DNA of 64,000 bases from Pantoea sp. SOD02 (GCF_024707505.1 NZ_CP102604.1:1240001-1304000), one strand, 5' to 3'; shown: positions 48,706 to 59,212, counted from the first letter of the stretch. The notes: generated by a model not told the origin, from the letters alone. Translations and numbers: made by a program.

Positions 48706-50172
48706 CTACTTTTTTACCTTAACCGGCGTCAGACTTTTCCAAATATGCAGCACCGCATAGCTGCGCCAAGGTCGCCAAACCTGCGATAACTGCTCCGCCA
48801 CTTTGGCACTCACGCCGCCAAGGTTATTACGAATCGCAATATCCTCTTTGGGAAACGCATCAGGCCAACGCAGTGCGCGCATCGCGATATAACTTGCCGT
48901 CCACGGCCCAATCCCTTTTAGCGCCAGTAACTGCTGCTGAACCACGTCCGGATTCACCGCACCGTTAAAGCGCAATGCGCCAGATGCACACGCCTGCGCC
49001 AGTGCCTGAATGGCATGTGAACGCGCACTGACAATCCCCAGACTTGCTATATCATCGATGCTCGCCGCCGCCAGCGACTCCGCATTCGGCGGCAAACGCG
49101 AAAGTTCTGGCCATGGCGTTACCAGCGGCTCACCAAAGCGCTGTGCCATTCGGCTACTTAACGTGGTTGCCGCTTTCACAGTAACTTGCTGGCCGAGTAT
49201 CGCGCGCACACCCAACTCAAAGCCGTCAAACGCACCAGGAACGCGTAGACCGGGAAAGCGCGACAAGCTCTCGGCTAAAAGCGGATCGTGGCTTAGATGC
49301 TCTGCTATGCGCTGTGGCTGTGCATCCAGGTCGAACAGGTCGCGCAGACGACGCAGCAAAGCGGGCAGCACCGGCGTCAACGACGTTGTGAATTGCACCT
49401 TTAGCGACTGTTTATCCGCAACATGGCTCACGCGCACCCAGCCGCGACAATTGCCCAGCGCCACGGTGCGGTGATAAATGCCCTCGTTTACCCATTCCAC
49501 CTCCTTCATCACGCGCTGCTGCAGGAAATCGAGCATCGCATCCCAATCGTAAGGCGGCCGATAACTCAGGCGCAGTTCGGCGCTCTCCTGCGCGGTCTTC
49601 ACGGCGTCGGGTTGATTCTGTTTACGCAGGCGGGAAGGCGTCATGCGATAGCGCGACTGGAACACATCGTTAAAACGCCTCAGACTGCGGAAGCCGCTGG
49701 CGTAAGCAATTTCTGTTACCGGTAGTGAGGTTTCCGTCAGAAGTTGCTTAGCGAGCAGCATACGACGTGTCTGACGCAGCTCTAAAGGCGATACGCCGAG
49801 TTCCTGCTGCACCACGCGACGTAATTGACGTTCACTCAAGTCAAACTCACTAGCGATGTCTGCCAGCGTCTCCTGCTCTTCCAGCATGCCCTCTTCGATG
49901 CGGCGAATTAAACGATCGGCAATGCGGTGATGGCTATCCACCGGCGCAGAGCCGGGTGCCAGTTCCGGGCGGCAGCGTAAACAGGGGCGGAAGTGCGCTT
50001 TCTCGGCGGCTTCTGCACTGCTAAAAAACAGGCAGTTCTTCTGCATCGGCGCTTTTACTGGACAAATGGGGCGGCAATAGATGCCGGTGGATGTCACGCC
50101 AACAAAAAACAGCCCGTCGAAGCGGCTATCGCGCGACGTCAGCGCCTGGTAAGCAATTTCAGCATCAAACAT
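48706..50172 (-). CDS. Ada N-terminal/AraC-HTH/AlkA fusion: DNA-3-methyladenine glycosylase 2
   Basis: 488 residues from MFDAEIAYQAL; the chosen ATG has GGAG 6 nt upstream, whereas the in-frame TTG at 50208 is poorly placed. Domain order: Ada methyl-phosphotriester zinc domain (about 1-75, Cys ligands in YCRPICP and PCLRCRPE), AraC-type helix-turn-helix (about 85-185, LADIASEFDLSERQLRRVVQQELGVSP), AlkA N-terminal and HhH-GPD glycosylase (about 200-488, LKGIGPWTASYIAMRAL..FPKEDIAI with the catalytic Asp). It should sense alkyl damage on the DNA backbone, regulate, and excise alkylated bases. Divergent from a methyltransferase gene 158 bp away. Not at this locus in E. coli. Confidence 0.93.
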   Translation of the reverse strand: MFDAEIAYQALTSRDSRFDGLFFVGVTSTGIYCRPICPVKAPMQKNCLFFSSAEAAEKAHFRPCLRCRPELAPGSAPVDSHHRIADRLIRRIEEGMLEEQETLADIASEFDLSERQLRRVVQQELGVSPLELRQTRRMLLAKQLLTETSLPVTEIAYASGFRSLRRFNDVFQSRYRMTPSRLRKQNQPDAVKTAQESAELRLSYRPPYDWDAMLDFLQQRVMKEVEWVNEGIYHRTVALGNCRGWVRVSHVADKQSLKVQFTTSLTPVLPALLRRLRDLFDLDAQPQRIAEHLSHDPLLAESLSRFPGLRVPGAFDGFELGVRAILGQQVTVKAATTLSSRMAQRFGEPLVTPWPELSRLPPNAESLAAASIDDIASLGIVSARSHAIQALAQACASGALRFNGAVNPDVVQQQLLALKGIGPWTASYIAMRALRWPDAFPKEDIAIRNNLGGVSAKVAEQLSQVWRPWRSYAVLHIWKSLTPVKVKK

Positions 50173-50330
50173 CATCGTCTCCGGCAAATAAACGGCATGG
50201 TCGCGCAAGCTGAACAGGAAAACTCGCTGCTTTCGGACAGCTAACCAGTTTATGCTGATGACCGAAAACAGCCAGTTTCCTGCGGCGGAAATGCGATAAT
50301 CGCCAGCAGAGATTAAGCCGGAGGTGCACC

Positions 50331-50828
50331 ATGTATCATGCCAAAATCATCGCAACGCCCGTTGGCGAGCTCACGCTTGTTGCCACCGATAAGGGATTGT
50401 CGGCGATTCTGTGGGAAAACGAAGGCGCGCAGCGCGTGCCGTTGAAGCCGATTAGCCGTAACGATCAGCATCCGATTCTGTGTGAGGCTGAACGCCAGCT
50501 GCGCGAATATTTCGCCGGTGAGCGTCAGCAGTTTGATATGCCGTACGACACCGTCGGCACCGAATTCCAGAAAAAAGTGTGGCAAGCACTCCTCACCATC
50601 CCATTTGGTGAAACGCGCAGCTACCTGCAAATTGCCGAGCAGATCGGCAATCCCAAAGCTGTGCGCGCCGTGGGCGCAGCCAACGGTAAAAACCCGCTGT
50701 CGATTATGGCGCCGTGCCATCGCGTAATTGGCAGCAACGGCAAACTAACCGGTTTTGCGGGCGGGCTCAGCGTTAAAGCTTTCCTGCTGGAGCTGGAAAG
50801 CCCTCAAAAGAGCACATTGTTGCTTTAG
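50331..50828 (+). CDS. ogt: Methylated-DNA-[protein]-cysteine S-methyltransferase
   Basis: 165 residues. Suicide repair of O6-alkylguanine and O4-alkylthymine. Acceptor motif IMAPCHRVIGSNGKLTGFAGGLSVK, the recognition helix region RAVGAANGKNPLSI and the Arg finger are all present. Symbol by similarity to Ogt/Ada-C family; which of the two it corresponds to is not certain. Strong GGAGGTGC ribosome binding site. Divergent from the Ada-AlkA fusion, so the pair probably forms one alkylation-response unit. Confidence 0.93.
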   Translation: MYHAKIIATPVGELTLVATDKGLSAILWENEGAQRVPLKPISRNDQHPILCEAERQLREYFAGERQQFDMPYDTVGTEFQKKVWQALLTIPFGETRSYLQIAEQIGNPKAVRAVGAANGKNPLSIMAPCHRVIGSNGKLTGFAGGLSVKAFLLELESPQKSTLLL

Positions 50829-50872
50829 AGCGCGCAAAAAAGAGACGACACTCTCGCGTAATTCCGCTATCG

Positions 50873-50890
50873 TGTTTAGCATATAAAACA
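50873..50890. promoter_or_regulatory. NadR operator upstream of nadA
   Basis: TGTTTA-GCATAT-AAAACA fits the NadR box TGTTTA-N6-TAAACA with one mismatch; flanking bases extend the dyad (CGTGTTT/AAACACG). Lies 74 bp upstream of the nadA ATG. Confidence 0.75.
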
Positions 50891-50963
50891 CGATGGCGGT
50901 TTTGATGCCGCATCATTGCCGTAACAGGCAATTTTGTTAAATTGAGAAAACGAGAGCCGTGTC

Positions 50964-52025
50964 ATGAGTCTGATGTTTCATCCTGAAAGCGCGATCTATC
51001 CTTTCCCGCCGAAACCGGCACGTCTCAGTGACGATGAAAAATCCCATTACAAAAACAAAATCAAACGCTTGCTGAAAGAACGTGATGCAGTGATGGTGGC
51101 GCACTACTACACCGATCCTGAGATTCAGGCGCTGGCGGAAGAGACCGGCGGCTGCGTATCGGACTCACTGGAAATGGCGCGTTTCGGCAGCACACATTCC
51201 GCCAAAACCTTGCTGGTGGCGGGCGTGCGTTTTATGGGCGAAACCGCAAAAATTCTTAGCCCGGAAAAAACCGTGCTGATGCCCACCTTGCAGGCGGAAT
51301 GCTCGCTCGATCTCGGTTGCCCAATTGAGGAGTTTAACCGCTTCTGCGATCAGCATCCCGATCGCACCGTGGTGGTGTATGCCAACACCTCGGCGGCGGT
51401 GAAGGCGCGCGCGGATTGGGTCGTCACCTCAAGCATCGCGGTTGAGCTGATTGAACATCTCGACAGCCTAGGCGAGAAAATCATATGGGCACCGGATCGC
51501 CATCTTGGCCGCTACGTCACGCAAAAATCCGGCGCAGATGTACTTTGCTGGCAGGGCGCTTGTATCGTGCATGACGAATTCAAAACGCAGGCTTTGCAAC
51601 GCATGAAGGCGCTCTATCCGGATGCGGCGGTGCTGGTGCATCCTGAATCACCGCAGGCGATTGTCGATCTGGCCGATGCGGTGGGATCCACCAGCCAGCT
51701 GATTCAGGCGGCGCAAAACTTGCCGCATCCGCAGATGATCGTCGCCACCGATCGCGGCATCTTCTACAAAATGCAGCAGGCGGTGCCGAACAAAGAGTTG
51801 CTGGAAGCGCCAACCGCAGGTGAGGGCGCAACCTGCCGCAGCTGTGCGCACTGTCCGTGGATGGCAATGAACGGCCTGAAAGCGATTGCCGAAGGATTGG
51901 AACGAGGCGGCAGCGAGCATGAAATCCATGTCGATGATGCGCTGCGCGAGGCCGCGTTGATCCCGCTTAATCGCATGCTATCCTTTGCTGCAGATCTCAA
52001 ACTTAAAATCAAAGGGAATGCATGA
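50964..52025 (+). CDS. nadA: Quinolinate synthase
   Basis: [4Fe-4S] enzyme condensing iminoaspartate with DHAP to quinolinate in NAD synthesis. 353 residues, typical for enterobacteria. Cluster Cys residues fall in [30 protein letters not shown] and [16 protein letters not shown]. Substrate contacts in [19 protein letters not shown] near 44-62. Cotranscribed with pnuC and likely repressed by NadR. Confidence 0.98.
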   Translation: MSLMFHPESAIYPFPPKPARLSDDEKSHYKNKIKRLLKERDAVMVAHYYTDPEIQALAEETGGCVSDSLEMARFGSTHSAKTLLVAGVRFMGETAKILSPEKTVLMPTLQAECSLDLGCPIEEFNRFCDQHPDRTVVVYANTSAAVKARADWVVTSSIAVELIEHLDSLGEKIIWAPDRHLGRYVTQKSGADVLCWQGACIVHDEFKTQALQRMKALYPDAAVLVHPESPQAIVDLADAVGSTSQLIQAAQNLPHPQMIVATDRGIFYKMQQAVPNKELLEAPTAGEGATCRSCAHCPWMAMNGLKAIAEGLERGGSEHEIHVDDALREAALIPLNRMLSFAADLKLKIKGNA

Positions 52026-52052
52026 CGGGCTCCCGTTACACAGGCACCTTAT

Positions 52053-52775
52053 ATGGACTTCTTTAGCACGCAAAATATTCTGGTTCACATTCCGCTAGGC
52101 GTTGGCGGCTACGATCTCTCATGGATCGAAGCCGTTGGCACCATCGCTGGCTTGCTGTGTATCTGGCTCGCCAGCCTGGAAAAAATCATCAACTACTTTT
52201 TCGGGCTGATTAACGTCACGCTCTTCGCGGTGATCTTCTTCCAGATTCAGCTCTACGCCAGCTTATTGCTGCAGCTGTTCTTCTTCGTCGCCAACGTTTA
52301 CGGCTGGTACGCGTGGAGTCGTCAAACCGCCAACAACGAAACTGAGCTGCAAATTCGCTGGCTGCCGCGCTCAAAAGCCTTGGGTTGGGGCGCGGCGTGC
52401 GTGGTGGCGATTGCTCTGATGACGTTTTATATCGATCCGGTGTTTGCCTTCCTGACCAAAACAGCCGTCGGCATCATGCAAAGCGTGGGGCTTAACGTGG
52501 CGATGCCGCAGCTGCAGCCGGACGCTTTCCCGTTCTGGGATTCATGCATGATGGTGTTATCGATTGTGGCGATGATTTTGATGACGCGTAAATACGTTGA
52601 GAACTGGCTGTTGTGGGTGGTGATCAACGTGATTAGCGTGATGATCTTTGCGCGTCAGGGCGTTTATGCCATGTCACTCGAGTACGCGATTTTGACGCTG
52701 ATTGCGCTTAACGGTTCGCGTCTGTGGATGCAAAGCGCACGCGAACATGGCTCGCGCGCGCTGTCACATCAGTGA
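52053..52775 (+). CDS. pnuC: Nicotinamide riboside transporter PnuC
   Basis: 240 residues, seven membrane helices. Conserved ligand-site motifs [29 protein letters not shown] and the second-half [27 protein letters not shown]. Imports nicotinamide riboside by facilitated diffusion for NAD salvage. 27 nt after nadA and so probably under the same NadR control. Its 3' end overlaps the convergent zitB 3' end by 7 nt. Confidence 0.97.
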   Translation: MDFFSTQNILVHIPLGVGGYDLSWIEAVGTIAGLLCIWLASLEKIINYFFGLINVTLFAVIFFQIQLYASLLLQLFFFVANVYGWYAWSRQTANNETELQIRWLPRSKALGWGAACVVAIALMTFYIDPVFAFLTKTAVGIMQSVGLNVAMPQLQPDAFPFWDSCMMVLSIVAMILMTRKYVENWLLWVVINVISVMIFARQGVYAMSLEYAILTLIALNGSRLWMQSAREHGSRALSHQ

Positions 52776-53737
52776 TGGTGATGAGCATGACCTTCCAGCG
52801 CAGCATGGTCGTGGTGATCGTGCTGCGTGGCGCTGTTATCTAAACAGAGCTCACAGTCCGGTCCGCTGCACGGCTGATACTCCATCTGCACCGTGGCGTG
52901 GGCAATCTGATAGTGCTCATGCAGATAATGGTGGATGCGCTTAAGCAGGCCGTCATGATCGTAAGGCGGAATCACTTGCACATGCAGCGTCAGCACCGGT
53001 TTTTCACCTACTTGCCACAGATGAACGTGATGCACGTTACGCACTTCATCGATATTACGCGTCAGCTCGCGCGACAGCTTATCCGCGTTGATATGACCCG
53101 GCGCACCTTCCAGCAGCTCATGCAGACTCTCGCGCAGCAGCGACCAGGCGCTGCGCACCACCAGCAATGACACCAGCAGCGACAGAATCGGATCGATCGG
53201 CGTCCAGCCGGTCAGCATGATGATCACCGCCGCGACAATCGCACCGACCGAACCCAATAAATCGCCCAGCACATGCAAAGCCGCCGCACGTACGTTGAGA
53301 TTCTTCTCTTCGCTGCCGCGATGCAGTAGCCAGAACGACAGCAGATTGGCCAGCAAACCGGCAATGGCGATGCCAAGCATCAATCCGCCAGCGATTGGCT
53401 GTGGCTCGTAGAAGCGACGCAGCGCTTCCCAGACAATCAGCACCGTTATCACCAGCAGCGCAATGGCGTTGACGAATGCCGCTAAGGTGGTGAGGCGCAG
53501 CAAGCCGAAGGTATGACGCGCGTTGGGTTTGCGCTGAGCAAATTGCACCGCAAGTAACGCCATCAGCAGTGCGGCGGCATCGGTCAACATATGTCCGGCA
53601 TCGGCCAGCAGCGCCAGCGAGCCAGAAACCAGCCCGCCAATCACTTCCGCCACCATAAACAGCGCCGTTACGCCAAACGCCGCTGCCAGCCGCGTGCGGT
53701 TGCTGTTAGCTGCGCCGTGGGAATGAGTGTGTGCCAT
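52769..53737 (-). CDS. zitB: Zinc exporter ZitB, cation diffusion facilitator
   Basis: 322 residues. Proton-coupled Zn(II) efflux across the inner membrane. His-rich termini ([24 protein letters not shown]), six membrane helices, zinc-site motifs [16 protein letters not shown] near 43-58 and [12 protein letters not shown] near 155-166, and a C-terminal cytoplasmic domain with [20 protein letters not shown]. Unlike in E. coli, its start lies inside the end of the upstream sensor kinase gene on the same strand (32-nt overlap), so it appears to be the third gene of a two-component-system operon with no space for a separate promoter immediately upstream. Confidence 0.97.
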   Translation of the reverse strand: MAHTHSHGAANSNRTRLAAAFGVTALFMVAEVIGGLVSGSLALLADAGHMLTDAAALLMALLAVQFAQRKPNARHTFGLLRLTTLAAFVNAIALLVITVLIVWEALRRFYEPQPIAGGLMLGIAIAGLLANLLSFWLLHRGSEEKNLNVRAAALHVLGDLLGSVGAIVAAVIIMLTGWTPIDPILSLLVSLLVVRSAWSLLRESLHELLEGAPGHINADKLSRELTRNIDEVRNVHHVHLWQVGEKPVLTLHVQVIPPYDHDGLLKRIHHYLHEHYQIAHATVQMEYQPCSGPDCELCLDNSATQHDHHDHAALEGHAHHHH

Positions 53738-56700
53738 AATTTTCCAGTTGTTTAAGTAACCTGTTTGTTAATGATATCAGTAAATTGAGATCATCAAGCG
53801 GCAACTGCTGCTGTTTGGTCTGCACAATCAACTGCTGACAGCGCTCGGCAACCTCATCCATCCCGAGCATCAACCAGCTGCCTTTCATGCGGTGCGCTGC
53901 CTGTTCCAGCGCTGACCAGTTTTGCTTATCGCGTGCGCTGATCAGCGAATCCCGATCCTGTTGCAGCGTGCGCTGCAAGGTCTGGCAGATGCGTGGAATA
54001 AACGCCTGATTATTCTGCGCCAAAATCAGCAAGCTGTTTGGCAGCAAATCCAGCGGATCTTTTATCGCGCGCGCCAGCAGCGGCGCCAGATGATCAAGCT
54101 CGATGGGTTTGAGCAGCAAGGCTTCATCGTCCTGCAGGGCGATTTTCAGCAACTGAACATCCGCAGAGCACAGCACGCGCAGCGTGGCGGTACCGCGCTG
54201 GCGCTGGCGACGGCGCAGAATGCGCAGCAGCGTTAAACCATCCGGGCGCGGCATCATTTGATCGATAAAAAGAATGTCGAAGGCGCGCTGGGCATCGGCG
54301 CGCAGCAGCGCTCGGCCCTCTTCAAATAATTGCGCCTGCACACCAAAGTTCGCCAGCTGCTGCTGCATCACTAAAAGATTGGTTGGATGATCATCCACGA
54401 TCGCTACGCGCAGCTGCGGGTAAAGTGGCCAGCTTGCTGTGCGCTCGGTTAAAGGCTCTTCGCTCAGTACTAACGGCAACTGCACGCTGACCGTGGTGCC
54501 GCTGCCGGGCTCTGAAGTGAGCGTTAACGTACCGCCCATCCGTTGCACAATCTCGCGACAGATAAACAAACCCAACCCGCTACCTTGTACCGCATGGCTT
54601 TTGCCGGATGGCGCCTGGTACCAGGGTTCAAAAAGTTGCGCCTGCTCGCTTAACGGAATGCCGCTGCCGGTATCGGCCACCGTAAGCTGGATATGCGCAT
54701 CAACCGCCAGCGACAGGCGCACTTCGCCTTCGCGGGTAAACTTCAGGGCGTTGGCGACCAAATTATTCACCACCTGCTGCAGGCGATCGCCATCCAGTAA
54801 CACGCTGGCAGGCAACGGCGTCAGGGCTTCGGCAATCAGGTTTGGCCCGGCATCGCGCATCAAGGGATGATAGAACTGCTGCTGTTGCTGCAGCCAAAGT
54901 GTCAGATTGAGCGGGCGCGGCGCCAGGCGGAAGCTCTGGCTCTCAATGCGTGCGTGATCCTGCAAGTCGTTCAGCAGCGCCATCAGCGAGCGCGCGCTGC
55001 TGTGCATCAGCGCCAGCCGTTCGCTCGGGTGCTGCTGCTGTTCCAGCTCCAGCAAACCGAGAATCGCCTGCATCGGCGTGCGCAATTCGTGGCTGGCGGT
55101 GGCGAGAAACTGGCTCTTGGCGGCATTGGCGCGTTCGGCCTGTTCACGCTGCAATCGATCACGACGCTGCTGCCAGTAACGACGCGCCAGCAAACCCAGC
55201 AGCAACAGAATAATCACGCCAGCCGCGATCAAAATCATCAGCGGAATATTGCGCATCGCCATCGTGGTGCCGGGCTGCGGCGGCTGCGACCAGCTGACGC
55301 GCATCTGATTGAGCGTATCGGGCGGGATCTGCTGCAATGCATGGTCGAGCAGGGCGCGCAGCTCAGGCTGTTCAGCGCTTACCTGCGGTGCCAGCGGCCA
55401 GGCGATATCGCTGGCGGCAAACGCCAAATGCACACGATTATCTTCGTGACTCGCCATACGCCAGCGCGCGGACAGCACGTTATCCACCAGCGCATCAATC
55501 TGACCGCTATTCAGCGCTTGCCACAGTTGCGCCCGGTCGTCGAACGGCTGTGGCGTAACGCCAGATGGCAGCAAACGTGAGGCGAGATCGTCGCGTAACA
55601 CGCCCACGCGCTGGCCCTGTAACGATTGCCAGTTCATCGGTTGATGGGTGGCAAGCGTGTAAATTCCCCAAATGGCGCGCCATACCGGCAAGGTGTTGCT
55701 GCCGGGATCGTCGCCATACAGCGGCTGTAACAGATTCAGCATTACCTGCTGTTGCTGCAAAAGCGTGGCGGCCTGCTGCGGATTGTTGACCCAGCGCGGG
55801 GTAAAACGCAGGCCGGTACTTTGGCTTAGGGCGTTTAGCAGGTCGATGCCAAAGCCGCGCGCATTGCCGTTGCTGTCGCGATAACTCCATGGCGCATTAT
55901 CTGCCTCAACCGCATACGGAATCTCGTTGTGCTGCGCCAGCCACTGCTTTTCGCCAGCCGACAGCATCAATGTTTGCGTGTCCTGATAACGCAGCAGCGG
56001 CGGACTCCAGCGCTGCTGGACGCGACTGCTAAATTCGGCGGGCAGCAGGCGCAGCTGGCTGTTAAGCCAGTGGATCAGTGCGGCATCGCGCGCCAGCGCA
56101 CGTAACGTCAGTTCGCCCGCGCCGGGATCGGCGGTGATTTGGTAGATTTGTCCTTGCTGCAGCTGGCCCAGCAGGAAACCGGCGCTGGCTTCATCGGCGA
56201 CCAGGTAATCGCTCTGCTGATTGAGCAGCGCATACAGCGCCTGCAGATCGCCCGGCAAGGTATGCCAGCGATGCTGCTGGACAAATTCGGCGGGCAATTG
56301 TGCTAACGTCGCCTCGGCAATGGTGAGTTGCGCGGTATCGCTGTTGAACATCACCGCGCGCTGATTATCCCGGTTGCGATAGATACGAATCGGGCTGCTG
56401 TACCAGCTGTCGCTGAGCAGAACATCGGACGGCAGCTCGGCGTGTTGATTACTTAATACCAAATCCACCTCGCCGCGCTGCAAGGCTACCAATTGCTGCG
56501 CGCGATCGGCATAGCTTTGCAGCGTGAAATGGGTACCTGTCAACTGGCTAAGCGCGCTGAGATAGTCGGCGTCGATGCCCCAGATGTGATCGCCAATGCG
56601 CATCGCCCAGGGCGCGCTGTTCTGTGCCGGCACCGCGACGCGCAAGGTTGCACCCGGCCACGGCTCAGCGTGCGGCGCTGGCATCATCGCGGGTAACATC

Positions 56701-56777
56701 ACGCTGCTGGCGGGTTGCAGATCGGCTTTCGCCAGCACACTCAGCACCAACAGGCTGAGGAGCAGCCATATCCTCAC
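53706..56777 (-). CDS. BvgS/EvgS-like hybrid sensor histidine kinase with two periplasmic solute-binding domains
   Basis: 1023 residues from a GTG that overlaps the response-regulator stop codon (GTGA), giving a clean signal peptide [22 protein letters not shown] 15 nt earlier is possible. Domains: two tandem periplasmic SBP_bac_3-type Venus-flytrap domains (about 45-260 and 285-500), membrane helix (about 512-532), short linker without a PAS domain, HisKA with His563 (ASHELRTP), HATPase ([22 protein letters not shown]), receiver with Asp839 ([11 protein letters not shown]) and HPt with His962 (AHRMKGS). All phosphorelay residues are intact. Ligand unknown. Inserted between ybgS and zitB relative to E. 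coli. Confidence 0.92.
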   Translation of the reverse strand: MRIWLLLSLLVLSVLAKADLQPASSVMLPAMMPAPHAEPWPGATLRVAVPAQNSAPWAMRIGDHIWGIDADYLSALSQLTGTHFTLQSYADRAQQLVALQRGEVDLVLSNQHAELPSDVLLSDSWYSSPIRIYRNRDNQRAVMFNSDTAQLTIAEATLAQLPAEFVQQHRWHTLPGDLQALYALLNQQSDYLVADEASAGFLLGQLQQGQIYQITADPGAGELTLRALARDAALIHWLNSQLRLLPAEFSSRVQQRWSPPLLRYQDTQTLMLSAGEKQWLAQHNEIPYAVEADNAPWSYRDSNGNARGFGIDLLNALSQSTGLRFTPRWVNNPQQAATLLQQQQVMLNLLQPLYGDDPGSNTLPVWRAIWGIYTLATHQPMNWQSLQGQRVGVLRDDLASRLLPSGVTPQPFDDRAQLWQALNSGQIDALVDNVLSARWRMASHEDNRVHLAFAASDIAWPLAPQVSAEQPELRALLDHALQQIPPDTLNQMRVSWSQPPQPGTTMAMRNIPLMILIAAGVIILLLLGLLARRYWQQRRDRLQREQAERANAAKSQFLATASHELRTPMQAILGLLELEQQQHPSERLALMHSSARSLMALLNDLQDHARIESQSFRLAPRPLNLTLWLQQQQQFYHPLMRDAGPNLIAEALTPLPASVLLDGDRLQQVVNNLVANALKFTREGEVRLSLAVDAHIQLTVADTGSGIPLSEQAQLFEPWYQAPSGKSHAVQGSGLGLFICREIVQRMGGTLTLTSEPGSGTTVSVQLPLVLSEEPLTERTASWPLYPQLRVAIVDDHPTNLLVMQQQLANFGVQAQLFEEGRALLRADAQRAFDILFIDQMMPRPDGLTLLRILRRRQRQRGTATLRVLCSADVQLLKIALQDDEALLLKPIELDHLAPLLARAIKDPLDLLPNSLLILAQNNQAFIPRICQTLQRTLQQDRDSLISARDKQNWSALEQAAHRMKGSWLMLGMDEVAERCQQLIVQTKQQQLPLDDLNLLISLTNRLLKQLENYGTHSFPRRS

Positions 56778-57358
56778 TGCTGCGCTTTCCACAATTCAGC
56801 CAGTTCAACCACCGATTGCACGCCGGTTTTCTCCAGGATGTTCTTCTTGTGGGTGCTGACGGTTTTATTACTGATGTGCAGCTGCTCGCCAATCTGCAGA
56901 TTCGATAGTCCGCGCACCAGCAGCGCAACAATCTGCTGCTCCTTCTCGGTTAACGGCAGTTCTATACGCTCTGGCAGCGGCGGAAATGCCTGTTGGCCGC
57001 CGAGCACCGCCAGAATCGCACTCAGCAGTTGCGCCATGCTTTGGCTTTTCACCACGTAACCGGCGGCGCCCAGCGATACTGCGCTGAGCAATGTGTGGCG
57101 GCTCCGCTGCGCGGAATAGATCAACACAGGACAGTGCTGATTGCGCACGCGTAACCGGCGCAGCAGCTCAAGGCCGTCGCAATCGGGTAGGCCAATATCC
57201 AGCACAATTAAATCGATGGGATGTTGCAGCAGCAGTTGGCGTGCCTGAGCTTCGTCGCCAGCGGCGTGAATTTTCAGCGTGATGGGAGCGTTAACGCAAG
57301 CCGCTTCCAGTGCGACTTCAACTAACGGGTGATCATCAATAAGCAGCAATGAAGCCAT
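56774..57358 (-). CDS. LuxR/NarL-family response regulator (BvgA/EvgA-like)
   Basis: 194 residues. Receiver domain (1-120) with acidic pair Asp8-Asp9, phospho-acceptor Asp54 (LIVLDIGLPDCDG) and Lys in VVKSQS; C-terminal LuxR helix-turn-helix (about 134-190, LTEKEQQIVALLVRGLSNLQIGEQLHISNKTVSTHKKNILEKTG). First gene of the operon, overlapping the kinase by 4 nt, so it is the expected output partner of its phosphorelay. Likely targets include its own operon and hence zitB; this is inference. Confidence 0.93.
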   Translation of the reverse strand: MASLLLIDDHPLVEVALEAACVNAPITLKIHAAGDEAQARQLLLQHPIDLIVLDIGLPDCDGLELLRRLRVRNQHCPVLIYSAQRSRHTLLSAVSLGAAGYVVKSQSMAQLLSAILAVLGGQQAFPPLPERIELPLTEKEQQIVALLVRGLSNLQIGEQLHISNKTVSTHKKNILEKTGVQSVVELAELWKAQQ

Positions 57359-57411
57359 GAATCAGTTCCTGTGAATTTCATTGCTTCAGCATAGCGGAAA
57401 AGGGCGGGGGG

Positions 57412-57441
57412 CAAAATAAAAGGGAGAGCCGAAGCTCTCCC
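57412..57441 (-). terminator. ybgS terminator
   Basis: GGGAGAGC/GCTCTCCC stem with a CGAA loop; on the minus strand it is followed by TTTTATTTT. Separates ybgS from the two-component operon. Confidence 0.88.
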
Positions 57442-57461
57442 GATTGATACCCATGACTTAC

Positions 57462-57818
57462 TTATTGCGTGGTGCCATCGGTTTTGTGTTTAACTTTGCC
57501 ACCACCTTCTTTGGTGTGGACTTTTTTGTTCATGTCAGGACATTTGCCGTCTTTACACATCGAATTTTTATGCATCTGCTCTGCAGTCATATTACCCGTA
57601 TGTGTACCTGAGGTTGCGGCACTGTTGGTATTCATGCTGCCGTTATTAATTTTGCTGTTATCAACGTTATTCGGTGGCAGATTCTGTTTTGCACCACCCG
57701 CTGCTGCGCCTGCTTCTGCTGAAGCGTTAGCCGCGCCATTGTTGTCTGCAGCCATTACAGCACCGCTACCTAAAGTCATCGCTGCCGTCAGAAAGATCAT
57801 TGCAAACTTATTCATCAT
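57462..57818 (-). CDS. ybgS: YbgS-like exported protein
   Basis: 118 residues. Signal peptide MMNKFAMIFLTAAMTLGSGAVMA, then an Ala/Asn/Gly-rich low-complexity segment and a conserved C-terminal block HKNSMCKDGKCPDMNKKVHTKEG..KTDGTTQ matching E. coli YbgS, with a Cys pair that could form a disulfide in the periplasm. GGAG precedes the tandem ATGs. Position next to aroG is conserved. Function unknown. Confidence 0.9.
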   Translation of the reverse strand: MMNKFAMIFLTAAMTLGSGAVMAADNNGAANASAEAGAAAGGAKQNLPPNNVDNSKINNGSMNTNSAATSGTHTGNMTAEQMHKNSMCKDGKCPDMNKKVHTKEGGGKVKHKTDGTTQ

Positions 57819-57937
57819 TATGCTCCAGTAATTAATGGATAGTTGCCGTCAAACACGCACTGGTGTTAATTGACGAAAATAGCGTGCCGCGATGGAATAA
57901 AATTCCACCTTATACGCTTCGCTTAAATATTAAATTT

Positions 57938-57966
57938 TGTAAACACCTAATTCCTTAGTGCTTACA
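57938..57966. promoter_or_regulatory. 29-bp dyad in the ybgS-aroG divergent region
   Basis: TGTAAACAC and GTGCTTACA around an 11-bp centre, 8 of 9 arm positions paired. The halves resemble TyrR half-sites (TGTAAA/TTTACA) but the spacing is wrong for a TyrR box, so no regulator is assigned. Confidence 0.3.
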
Positions 57967-58115
57967 TTTAAAAAGCTTAGTGCATAGATATATAAATGCA
58001 AACTTGAGATATACATTTTAGCCACGGTGCGTAATTTACACCTACCGCGTGAAGGGCTAAAGTGGGCGGGTTGCGCCCGACGGACGTTGGGCCAGAAATT
58101 TGAATGGAATTGTGT

Positions 58116-59168
58116 ATGGATTACCAGAACGACGATTTACGCATCAGAGAGATCAAAGAGTTACTTCCTCCTGTTGCCTTGCTTGAGAAATTCCCCGCCA
58201 CTGATAAAGCTGCCGAAACCGTTGCGCAGTCACGTCAGGCGATTCACCGCATTTTGCATGGCGAAGATGATCGCCTGCTGGTGGTGATCGGTCCGTGCTC
58301 GATTCACGATACCCAGGCTGCGCAAGAGTATGCCGCGCGTCTGCTGAAATTGCGTGATGAGTTGAAAGACGATCTCGAAGTGGTGATGCGCGTTTACTTT
58401 GAAAAACCGCGCACCACGGTGGGCTGGAAAGGGCTGATCAACGATCCATTTATGGATGGCAGCTTCCAGATCAACGACGGCCTGCGTCTGGCGCGCAAGC
58501 TGCTGGTGGATATCAACGATATCGGTTTGCCTGCAGCGGGTGAGTTCCTCGACATGATCACGCCACAATATATGGCCGATCTGATGAGCTGGGGCGCGAT
58601 TGGCGCACGTACTACTGAATCGCAGGTGCATCGCGAACTCTCTTCCGGTCTCTCTTGCCCGGTGGGCTTCAAAAACGGCACCGACGGCACCATTAAAGTG
58701 GCGATTGACGCGATTGGTGCCGCCAGCGCGCCACACTGCTTCTTGTCGGTCACCAAATATGGTCACTCGGCGATTGTCGAAACCAGCGGTAACGAAGATT
58801 GCCACATCATTCTGCGCGGCGGCAAAGAGCCGAACTACAGCGCTGAACACGTGGCGGCAGTGAAAACCGGTCTGGAGAAAGCAGGCTTGCGTCCGCAGGT
58901 GATGATCGACTTCAGCCATGCCAACAGCAGCAAGCAGTTCCAGCGTCAGATGGTCGTTTCTGATGACGTGGCGCAGCAAATTGCCGGCGGTGAGCAGGCG
59001 ATTACTGGCGTGATGATCGAGAGTCATCTGGTGGAAGGCAATCAGAGCCTCGAAAGCGGCAAACCGCTGGTTTACGGCCAGAGCGTGACCGATGCCTGCA
59101 TCGGCTGGGAAGACACCGAGAAAGCGTTGCGTCAGCTGGCTCAGGCGGTCAAACAGCGTCGCGGTTAA
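58116..59168 (+). CDS. aroG: 3-deoxy-7-phosphoheptulonate synthase, Phe-sensitive type
   Basis: First step of the shikimate pathway, joining PEP and erythrose-4-P. 350 residues from MDYQNDDLRIREIKELLPP, the E. coli length; the ATG four codons earlier is less likely. Metal and substrate motifs: VVIGPCSIHD (Cys61 region), FEKPRTTVGWKGLINDP, GARTTESQVHRELSSGLSCPVGFKNGTDG and IDFSHANSSK. Close resemblance to AroG rather than AroF/AroH suggests phenylalanine feedback. Confidence 0.97.
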   Translation: MDYQNDDLRIREIKELLPPVALLEKFPATDKAAETVAQSRQAIHRILHGEDDRLLVVIGPCSIHDTQAAQEYAARLLKLRDELKDDLEVVMRVYFEKPRTTVGWKGLINDPFMDGSFQINDGLRLARKLLVDINDIGLPAAGEFLDMITPQYMADLMSWGAIGARTTESQVHRELSSGLSCPVGFKNGTDGTIKVAIDAIGAASAPHCFLSVTKYGHSAIVETSGNEDCHIILRGGKEPNYSAEHVAAVKTGLEKAGLRPQVMIDFSHANSSKQFQRQMVVSDDVAQQIAGGEQAITGVMIESHLVEGNQSLESGKPLVYGQSVTDACIGWEDTEKALRQLAQAVKQRRG

Positions 59169-59181
59169 GCCTTGCGGCAAT

Positions 59182-59212
59182 AAAAAAGGCCAGACTCGCG
59201 TCTGGCCTTTTT
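59182..59212. terminator. Bidirectional terminator between aroG and gpmA
   Basis: GGCCAGAC/GTCTGGCC stem with TCGC loop, flanked by A6 and T5, between convergent genes. Confidence 0.92.
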
